Positions 47,041-55,412 of a stretch of DNA of 64,000 bases are shown piece by piece; within the stretch, counting starts at the first letter, position 1, and each line of letters opens with the position of its first letter. The notes beneath the pieces were generated by a model. It ran no database searches and was not told where the DNA came from. It saw only the letters and a program-made list of their open reading frames with translations. The stretch is from Cavia porcellus. Its lineage: Eukaryota > Chordata > Mammalia > Rodentia > Caviidae. A program made the translations under genes and the position numbers. The stretch covers positions 77,542,044 to 77,606,043 of the forward strand of contig NW_026947486.1 in NCBI RefSeq assembly GCF_034190915.1. Reading direction: 5' to 3'.

Positions 47041-47120
47041 CTTAATAAGAATCATTCTCCAATCATCTGGCCTTCTCCATGTTGTCAAATTCTAGCATCT
47101 GAGCTGTTTTCCAGTTTCTT

Positions 47121-48479
47121 TCTGTCTCACTGATCTTAATGTCTATTTTTTTGCCAGAACCATGCTGCTTTTATCACAGTAGCTTTACAATATAATTTCA
47201 AGTCGAGGATTATGATGCCCCCTGTCTTGGCTTTGTTGCTCAGGATTTCCTTTTTTTTTAATTCTAATCTCTTTTCATTCCAGATGAATTTTAGGATTGT
47301 TTTTGCTAATTCTGTGACATACACTATTGGAATTGCACTGAAACTGCATAACAGTTTTGGAAGAATGCCCATTTTCAATATATTGGTTTTTCTTTCCCAG
47401 GAGCATGGCATATCTCTCCATTTTTAAATATGCTCTTGAATCTCCTTTTCCAGAGTATTGTATTTTTCATTATAGTGTTCTTTTACATCCTTTGTTAGAT
47501 TGGTTCTTTGATATTTCATTTTTGGATGCTATTGTGAAAGGTGTTGTTTCCCTTATTTATCTCTCAGTGAGCTTGTCATTCATGTATAGGAAGGCTATTG
47601 ATTGTTGAGTGTTGATTTTTGTCCAGCTGCATTTTCTCATTAAATCTAGTAGTCTTTTGGTTGAATTTTTGAGATATTTTGTATAGAGTATCATGTCACT
47701 GACAAATAATTGTTTAACTTCTTTTCCCATCTTTATTTCTTTTATTTCTCTTGTCTAATTGCTCCAGCTAAAGCTTCTAGGACTATGGTGAGTAAGAGTG
47801 GAGACAGTGGACATCCTTTTCACGTTACTGATTTTAGAGAGATGGTTTTCAGTTTTTGTCAATTTATAAGATGTTGAATATTGATTTGTCATAGATGGCT
47901 TTTAGCAGATTAAGATAAATAACACCTATTGATGATTCTTATCACGAATGAGTGTTGGACTTGTCAAAAGCTTTTTCTGCATCTATTGAGATGATCATAT
48001 GATTTTTGTCCTTGTCTCTTTTAGTATGGTGTATTACTTTTATGGATTTACCTATGTTGAGACATCCCTGCATCTCTGGGATGAATCCCACTTAATCATG
48101 ACATATAATTTTCTTAATGATTTGCTGCATTATGTTTGCAGTATCCCATTAAAGATTTCTGAATGTATGTTCATTAGTGAAATTGGCCTGTATTTTTCTT
48201 CTATTGCTGGGTCTTTCTCTGGTTTTCATATCAAGGTAATGCTTGCTTCCAGGAACTAATTTGGGAGTGTTGCTTCTCTTTCAATTTAATTGAACAGTTT
48301 AAGAGGTAGTGGTGTTAATCCTTTCCTAACTTTCTTGTAGAATTCATCAGTGAAGCTCTCAGGGCCTGTGCTTTTCCTTGTTGAAAACTTTTTAATTTCT
48401 TCTTCAGTTTCATTTACTGATACTGGTTTATTTAGGATTTTTATATATTCTTTATTCACCTTTGATAATTCATATGAAC
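47121..48479 (-). pseudogene. L1 copy 4 continued: ORF2 C-terminal third and RT
   Basis: Minus-strand ORF2. The frame 47411-47136 carries [20 protein letters not shown] and continues to an [14 protein letters not shown] stretch, typical of the region after the RT. RT palm sequence spans about 47450-48250. The RT entry region lies at 48522-48286, with EEEIKKFSTRKSTGPESFTD. The L1 stops in that orientation at about 48479, where it meets its own 5' part in the opposite orientation. Confidence 0.8.
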
Positions 48480-49205
48480 TGCACATGAGACATTGTCCAA
48501 AATATACCATAAACTGGTTCATGAAACATGCTTAAATAAATGCAAAGGAATTGAAATTATCACATGAGTATTAACATACCACAGTGCAATGAAATTCGAA
48601 ATCCATATTAAAAGAAACTACAAAAACTTAATAAATATATGGAAATTAAATAGCATCCTTCTGAACAACCAGTGGATGACAGATGAAATTAAAGAACTTA
48701 GTTTTTACAGTTGAATGACCATGACAGTACAAAATACTGGAACCTATGGGAGATGATGAAAACAATCTTAAAAGGAAAACTTATAACAATAAATACCCAT
48801 ATGAGAAAAACAGAAGAAGTGCATTTAAACAACTTAATGGTGAACCTAAAACTTTAAGAGAAAGAAGAGTAAGCTTAGCCAAAATTTTATATGATGGAGA
48901 AAGTTATAAAATCACAGCATAAATTAGTACACTGGAGACTAAAAATACAATACAAAGAACTAATGAATTGAACAGTTGGTTCTTTGAAAGATTAAACAAA
49001 ATTGACAGTCCTTGTACAACCTTATCAAAAAATAAAGACTCACGTCCATGCAATTAGGAATGGAAAGTGTAAAATCACAACACCTTCTGTAGAAATCCAG
49101 AAGCACATCTATACCTACTTTGAAAATTTGTATTCTAATAAAAGGGAAAATGGACAGATTCCTAGATACATATGAAGCCCATAAATTATTTAAAAATCCC
49201 GTGAA
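48480..49205 (+). mobile_element. Inverted 5' segment of L1 copy 4 (twin priming)
   Basis: Plus-strand ORF2 starting in the C-terminal endonuclease region (LSKIYHKLVHETCLNKCKGI at about 48493-48552). It continues through the linker to DRFLDTYE near 49152-49175, just before the RT. The opposite-strand segment to the left starts at that same protein position (SYELSKVNKEYIK). Orientation and breakpoints fit one L1 insertion with a 5' inversion, made when a second target end primed internally on the L1 RNA. Confidence 0.75.
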
Positions 49206-49341
49206 GCCAGGCATGGTGGTGCATGCCTATAATCTCAACACTTGAAAGGCTAAGAAAAGAAAATATCCATGAGTTAAAAGCCACTCTGGGGTACAAAGGG
49301 AGTTTAAAGGTAACCTGAGCTACACAGTGATATCTTGTCTA
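49206..49341 (+). mobile_element. B1 SINE, plus strand, with target-site duplication
   Basis: The element starts GCCAGGCATGGTGGTGCATG and ends with ACAGTGATATCTTGTCTAAA. It is flanked by AAAAATCCCGTGAA (49192-49205) and AAAAATTCCTTGAA (49342-49355), 12 of 14 identical. The body is diverged from young B1 and includes a short purine-rich irregular stretch in the middle. Confidence 0.85.
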
Positions 49342-49355
49342 AAAAATTCCTTGAA

Positions 49356-50024
49356 ATATCGGAATTTTATTACAATAGTATTATGAATTCGCTTAACAGT
49401 GCAAACTAAATTTCAAGCAGTATTTTACAGGCCACTTTTATATTTAATCATAAGAATTAATTTAGTGTCAGATAAAACAAGAATATTTTCCTATTTTGTA
49501 ACTAGGCCTTTGGCAATGACCAATTTACAATATTTATATTAATTATGATTTATCTCTGAGCAGAAATGTATTTGTCTATGCTACTAATCTTATTAGATAA
49601 GTATCATTTATAAATTTTAATGTCATGAAACTCAGCTCAGGCAAATATTTAATCCATTCAATTCGAGCAAAATGTTTAAAAAATAATACAAACAAATTCT
49701 ATCAACACAGATTTCTTGTCAAATACATGTGGATAATGAAAAGGTTATTTTTAAAAACGATGAGGGGCTTGATATTTTTTTCTAAATATATTTGAAAGCT
49801 GATATATAGCTTGCTACAACTGCATTGGTACTGACAAGAGATATAAGACTTCTGGGTCTGTCTTATTGGTTAGATCTAAAATATTCCCCTGTAGTCTTGT
49901 GTTCAGATATAGGACTTTTGTATAGTGACTAGATTTTAGAATACTATACTCTCCAGGGAAGTTTTCCACTGATCAATTTGAATCAAAATGTGCTACAAGA
50001 AAGAGTTCACTGCTGTGTGACCTA
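49356..50024. other. No recognised feature
   Basis: Unassigned AT-rich sequence between the B1 and a MaLR fragment. Confidence 0.4.
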
Positions 50025-50370
50025 GAAGTGTATACTCTTAACTCCCTGCTTCTGCTCTCTCTTTGCTGCCTCACTGCCATGAATTGAACAGCTCCCTTCC
50101 ACATGGTCCTCCACCATGGTATTTCGACTTTGGAGCCAGCCAATGTGAACTATACCCATTAGCAACCATGAGCCAATGGGGCTGGGGATTTAGCTCAGCG
50201 GCATAAGCGCCTGCCTTGCAAGCAGGCAGTCGTGAGTTCGATCCCTGGTACCGATAAAAAGGAAAAAGACAAAAAAAAAAAAAAAAAAAAAAAACCATGA
50301 GCCAAAATAAATCTCTTGTCCCTTAAGTTATAGAGATTATTTTTCCCAGGGACTTGAAAGTGACCAAGGG
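50025..50370 (+). mobile_element. MaLR-type LTR 3' half, split by an ID SINE
   Basis: CTCTTTGCTGCCTCACTGCC (50060) and the CATGAGCCAAAATAAATCTC polyadenylation region (50296) are typical of MaLR LTR 3' halves. The LTR is interrupted exactly within its AACCATGAGCCAA stretch by a fresh ID SINE that duplicated those 13 bases. Confidence 0.6.
50178..50294 (+). mobile_element. ID SINE, young copy, tRNA-derived
   Basis: A tRNA-like body (50178-50270) starts GGGGCTGGGGATTTAGCTCA and is followed by a pure A-run of 24 bases (50271-50294). The Pol III A box is visible as TTTAGCTCAGCGGC and the B box as GAGTTCGATCC. A perfect 13-bp target-site duplication, AACCATGAGCCAA, lies at 50164-50176 and 50293-50305. 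The exact duplication and clean tail point to recent insertion. ID elements are copies of a tRNA-derived small RNA moved by L1. Although tRNA-like, it is not a functional tRNA gene. Confidence 0.93.
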
Positions 50371-51335
50371 TTTTTTTTATTAATCATGCTCACTCCAAGC
50401 ACCACAAGAGTAACACAATGTAGTCCACAAAGTGAGTTTAAATGATGTCTGAAGAACCCTTAGTTTAGAAAGACTCAATCATTTGTCATATGCTACAAGC
50501 AAATATCCTCCAGCTCTATCTATGAAAAAATCATTATTTTTGTGGTAATGGACAGTAAATGACTCTGTCCCTTACCTTAGAAGGAGAAGCTGTCTCTCTC
50601 CAATACTGTTTGCTATAACAACATCTTTAAAATAACAGCATACAACAAAATTTGTCAGTGCCTCTCAAAATAAAATATACTCAAAAACAAGGCAGACTCA
50701 TAGAAAATTGCATTTTAACTGTCATTTAGCAATATTATTCATTTCACATTGCTGCTTTCAAACCTGAAATTGTATTTTAAACAGTTCATGTTAAACATCT
50801 AATTATTTTCATGATACAGTTTTCTTTTTCACATCTGTAGGGTATTGGCTCCAGGATTCCAAGTGGGTACCCGAATCTATGTTTGCTCATCTCTTCTGCA
50901 AAGTAGCACAGCATTTCCTATACCCTATGTAAACCTTCCCATGTAATTAATCACCTCAAGATTACATACAATAATGCAATGTAAATGTTATATGAGTACT
51001 TTTATATGTATTGCTTACAGAATGGCAAGGAAAAAGTTTGTGCACATTCAGTACTGGCATAATTTTTCCAAATATTTTAATTTAGCTTACTGGTAAATTT
51101 TAGATATGCATAATGAACATCTTCATCATAGGGAATCTGTTCCTGTACATGATACATTTTGATTTCTACTTTTTTCTAGTCACTCTTCTCTTCAAGCCCT
51201 TTTGTCCTATTTACAAAGCTTTGTTTCCATTTTATCCTTCTTTATCATTTTTTCTTTTTGCTTTCTCCCTTCCCCCAACAAGTTCGATTTTCCATTTAAG
51301 TAATTTCTTCCATTTTTACAATAACTTTCCTCTGT
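50371..51335. other. No recognised feature
   Basis: Unassigned. A pyrimidine-rich frame of 94 codons at 51113-51397 is low complexity (Phe/Leu/Ser) and not recognisable. Confidence 0.4.
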
Positions 51336-51721
51336 TGTTATTGTTTAGATACAGATTGTCCCTCAAAAGACTCACATGTACAGAGGCTGGAATCTGAAAG
51401 GATTTGATCACTGGGTGCTATATTCATCATTAGATTAATCCATGAATAAATTGAAGGCTGAATGTATTGTGAGGAGGTGAGATCTTGTTGGAAGAGGCAG
51501 TGGGCATAATCTGAAAGGGTTCATCTAATTCTTCTGCTCCCTTCTTCACTTTATGCTTTCTGGTCACCATTATGTGGGCAGCTTTTTTCTGCTACTATAA
51601 TTTTCTTGCCTTTGAGACAGCCATCCGTGTGCTGAATCCTCTAAAAATGAAGAGCCAAACCTCACATTTAAATTGCATGTGTTACGTGTTTTGCTCCAGC
51701 AAAAAGAAAGTAAGCAAGACA
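51336..51721 (+). mobile_element. Solo MaLR LTR, complete
   Basis: A 386-base LTR starting TGTTATTGTTTAGATACAG and ending in a TAAGCAAGACA stretch. Internal landmarks are AGACTCACATGTACAGAGGC (51368), AAAGGATTTGATCACTGGGT (51397), GGAGGTGAGATCTTGTTGGA (51473) and TTTCTGGTCACCATTATGTG (51558). The order is that of mammalian MaLR (MLT1/MST group) LTRs. A 5-base flank TCTGT/CTTGT is nearly duplicated. No internal proviral sequence is present. Confidence 0.75.
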
Positions 51722-52309
51722 CTTGTTAACTGAATCTGCAGATTTAGAATTCATTGATATAGAGGGACCCCTGACTATAGGCCTCTATTGCTTTGGGAAC
51801 ACTTTTTGGCCAGTTAAATTGTACCTGTTCGCTACTGTATAATATTAAAATACTTGGATTGCTTTGGGGGAGGTCATACAATTTTTCTGAAGGCATGATA
51901 TGTTTTATAGATTATATTAGTGACTTTTCATGGGCTAATCACTTTTATTCTATTGATGAAGCTATATCATGTTACCATAGAATGACTTGAAATCCTTAGA
52001 TGAGTTACTTTTTTAAGAAGTCATTTTTACGAAACATGGAGAAGGCAAAACTTTTGGAATATGGGTGGAGATCGTATTTTATTCATATAGAAACCTGTTT
52101 GTCTAATGCACATTTTGAAAGCTTTTAATAGGTTCACTTCTGCTGAATGAAAGACATTTTTGTTGCAAAAGTAGTTTGGTGGCTTGCTAAACATTCTAGT
52201 TCCCTTTGGCCACATTATAAACACTCCCTATATCTATTTAGAATGAAGAGAGGTATAATTTGTTACTATCTTTTGATTATTTTCATGTATTATTTTATGT
52301 CCTGCCTGT
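51722..52309. other. No recognised feature
   Basis: Unassigned AT-rich stretch. Confidence 0.4.
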
Positions 52310-52660
52310 GATTTGGCACATGACAGTCCTCCTTTTTCCTGGAGGTTTTTACCACTCTTCCCTTCTTTTCATTGGCTAAAGTTATTCCACACTTTCAAAT
52401 TTACAGGATTCTTCCCCCACAAAGCCTATTCTACACCTCCCAGTCTGAAACCAGTTCCCTTCCTGGACAATTTTGTAGAACATCATGCTTACTCTGCAGT
52501 AGCACTTGTAGCATTTTTATATAAATTTCTGGTTACTTGTCTGAATTTCCTGTTGGTCTTTGTTCTCCTGTAGAGCAAATGTATAACCATTGCTTTTCTA
52601 TACTCACAAAAATTAGCACAATGCCAGGCATAGAGTAGATAATAAATAACTTGTTATACA
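52310..52660 (+). mobile_element. Probable L2/MIR-type 3' end
   Basis: The block order CTTACTCTGCAGTAGCACTT (52487), TTACTTGTCTGAATTTCCTG (52533), GTAGAGCAAATGTATAACC (52570) and GCCAGGCATAGAGTAGATAA (52623) is that of L2 3' ends. It is strongly diverged. Confidence 0.5.
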
Positions 52661-53357
52661 GTTACATTCAAATAAAAGATCAATTTAAATAATGCACACA
52701 CATTTAAACTTAGTTCAAAAAATTTTAGTGGGAGCTTAGAAAGTTTTTCTAAATTGAAGCGGTTACATTCAATTCAGATAATCTATTTCAGTAATGAGAA
52801 TAGTTGGTTTCATATACCTCTAGGGTCATTTTAAGACCTTTATTGAACTCAAAAACTGTAACAGCTAAAATAATTTTTAAAATTTTGTTTTGAAACTATT
52901 TGTTGGCAAATATTTAATTTATGATTAGACAAGTAATTCTAAGCATTACATATATTGGAACTTCTTAAGTGAGAATTTCTGAAACATAAACTATTTTAAA
53001 TGCAGTAAATTTGTATGAGTAGAAAATTTAGTAATTAGTGAAATTAACACTTTATGCTGAATTTTGTGATTATGTAATTAATTAGTTAATGGTGTTGATT
53101 TGCAGGTTTTTCTTCTTATTTGGTTGTCCATAGTTTTCATGTTACTGTTGCAGACAAATTGCTTGCATCCCTTGACAAAGCTGATAAGAGTTTGGGCACT
53201 TTGCCTATAATGATTTCTAAATAAAATGATCTTCTACACAAAGCATATAGTAAATGTTTGTAAGTCAGAAGACAAGAAGATAATGAAGAAACAGGTTTAT
53301 TATTTTGAGCCATTGCTTTTATGGATAGAGAAAAAAGTTTATATTGCCCATTCATAA
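52661..53357. other. No recognised feature
   Basis: Unassigned AT-rich stretch. Confidence 0.4.
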
Positions 53358-54220
53358 ATAATAATCTTTTTTTTATTTAAAGAGAGTAAAACTAAACATA
53401 ACAAAACAGAACAAATCATGTCAGAAGAAAACAATGTAAGTGACACAGATTCCAAAGCAATACAACAGGAGATCTACAGTGGCTACCACATTGTCTGTTG
53501 TTTTCTTCTAAATAGTTATGTATATCTTTATACACAATGAATTCATATAAAACAAAATAGTACAAAAGTGATCAGAAAAGAGTATTGAAGACATTACAGG
53601 CGTTTGAAATCAGACAATAGGAAAATCAATCAACAATGGCTGCCATAATGCCTCTTGTTCTCTTCAAAATAGCTGACCATACCTTTTCGCGTGTTGAAAT
53701 TAAACAGTACAAAACAGACTAAAACCACTCTGAATGAAGAATAAAAGCATTACTGGATTTCACAGAATGATGGTATGCAATCAGAAATGTATACCATAAT
53801 GTTTCTTTTCTTCAAAGTAGCTGCTCATTTCATCACACATATTATAATGGATTCTTGTAAACTGTTTGGAATTATAGGCATATATAAGCCCCTATATGTA
53901 TGTCTATCCTTTCTATATTAGAGAGAAAAACCAAAATTAAACTAAACAAAACAGGTTACTAGAAAACATGAAACAAAAAGGACAAATGGAGAACAATAGC
54001 AAAGAGTCCCAAGCAATGACAATATAGGCCTTCAAAACAAGGTGGTAGGAACAGAAGTAAGGTTTTTATTTTACATAGTGATCTTCAAGAATTCCTCAGA
54101 TCACCAGATACAAACTGGCAAAATCATTTCAATCTTGTTAATGTTAAATGTTTTGTTAAAAGACCTTATAGACTTGTAGCATAATAATCATAGCTATCCT
54201 AAGTGGTTTTATACAAATTT
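53358..54220 (-). mobile_element. Copy E of HAL1-like 3' module family
   Basis: The segment starts with a T-run and TTTAAAGAGAGTAAAACTAA. It then aligns by eye with 43245-43980 of copy D. Shared landmarks are TTTTCTTCTAAATAGTTATG (cf. 43366), GGCTGCCATAATGCCTCTTG (cf. 43499), TCTCTTCAAAATAGCTGACC (cf. 43523) and AGAGAGAAAAACCAAAATTA (cf. 43785). Its 3' end corresponds to D's internal position 43241, not to D's tail, so tail formation used a different module copy. It is 5' truncated and contains no ORF1. Confidence 0.7.
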
Positions 54221-55412
54221 AGTTATTTTTTAATTTTCCCTTCCATTTTCCTCCATTTTTACCCTTGCACTGTATTTATTGAGGATTTGTATCTTATGTA
54301 CTTTTATCATTTCTTACACTAGGTAGGCAATATGATATTTAAACATGTGAGTTTGATTTATTTCACTTATGAGTATGGTCTCAAGTTGCATCCATTTACT
54401 TATAAATATCTCAATGTGATGTTTCACATTGAGTAATACTCCATTGTATAACAGTAACACGCATTTTTTATTCATTCCTCAGTTGATGGGCATTTAAGTC
54501 GTTTCAAAGATCTGGTTCTTACAAATTGTGCAGCTATAAACATGAGTGTACATATATCACTCTGATATGATATTTTAAATTCTTCTGGGAATATGCCCAG
54601 AAGTGGAATAGCTGTATCACATGGGACTTCTAATCCCAGTTTTTTGAGGAATCTCCAGACTAACCTCCACAGTGATTGTACCAGTCTACACTCCCACCAA
54701 CAGTGCAGGAGAGTTTCTTTTTCCTCACAGCCTCTCCAGCATTTGTTGTTGGTAGTTTTCTTTATCTTGGCCATTCTTTCTGGAGTAAGATGGAACCTCA
54801 CTGTTATTTTAATTTGCATTTCCCTAATGAACTAATGATGCTGCACATTTTTTCATCTATTTATTTGCCATTTGTATTTCCTCATCCAAAAACTCTGTAT
54901 TCATCTCAGATGCCCATTTTTGGATTGAGTCTTTGAATTTTGGGGGTCTAATTTTTTTTTTTAATTCTTCATATGTTCTAGACAGAAGACTTTTGAGGGA
55001 AAGTTGACTAAGATTTTTTCAAAATTCATGGGTTTCCTTTTTACCCTGTTAGAGATTTCTTTTGCTTATGCAAAAGCATTTTAATAAGATGAGATCCCAG
55101 TTATTGATTCTTGGAACAATTTCCCATGTTGCTTCATTTTTGTTCATGAACTCTTTACCTACCCCTAAGTCTTCATGATTTCTACCTACTTTGTCTTCCA
55201 GCAGATTTAGTGTTTCTCTTAATATTTAGGTTTTTGATCCCCTTTGACTTTAGTGTAGTATGTGGCGATAGGCATGGGTGCAACATACTAAAACACATAA
55301 TAATTTTGGAATTAGTTTGCTATTTACTGTGAAAAATCTGTATGTTGTTTATCTAGAAAGCTGCCTTACTTATTAAAAAATCCTCATTATCTAATGTGTC
55401 AAGTACTGACTT
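54221..55412 (-). mobile_element. L1 3' end, minus strand, 5' truncated
   Basis: The 3' UTR lies at about 54221-54345, then the ORF2 C-terminal region antisense. The coding sequence becomes unrecognisable near 55412. No ORF1 or RT is present. It directly abuts copy E. The open frame within it is listed separately. Confidence 0.8.
54472..54819 (-). pseudogene. L1 ORF2 C-terminal fragment with intact Cys motif
   Basis: A 115-codon open frame of the ORF2 C-terminus. It carries an intact cysteine motif, [18 protein letters not shown], spaced C-x3-C-x7-H-x4-C. In L1 ORF2p this domain follows the RT and is needed for retrotransposition. The frame ends with KCPSTEE, close to the usual end of this segment. 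It is better preserved than the equivalent in copies 1 and 3, implying a younger insertion, but as a 5'-truncated fragment it has no function. Confidence 0.8.

Larger units (their letters stand above)
43003..47120 (-). mobile_element. Copy D: HAL1-like element (ORF1, no ORF2), minus strand
   Basis: A 4.1-kb insertion into L1 copy 4, bounded by a target-site duplication and ending in a T-run (A-tail on the minus strand). In element order it has a GC-rich 5' region with about 390-bp tandem units (47040-46170), L1 ORF1 (about 46000-44883), and then about 1.9 kb of non-L1 sequence to the tail. ORF2 hallmarks are absent where they should begin. This is the HAL1 layout known from several mammals, where such elements use L1 ORF2 in trans. 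The 3' part recurs four more times in this window. Confidence 0.75.

Noticed and set aside
46168..47045. Cluster of overlapping frames up to 149 codons on both strands
   Set aside because: They fall in the GC-rich tandem 5' region of the HAL1-like element. Stops are rare there because of base composition, and no frame shows a recognisable domain.
50178..50270. Possible tRNA gene (A and B boxes, tRNA-like body)
   Set aside because: The A-tail, perfect 13-bp target-site duplication and 5' GGGGCTGGGG extension identify an ID SINE retrocopy rather than a tRNA gene.
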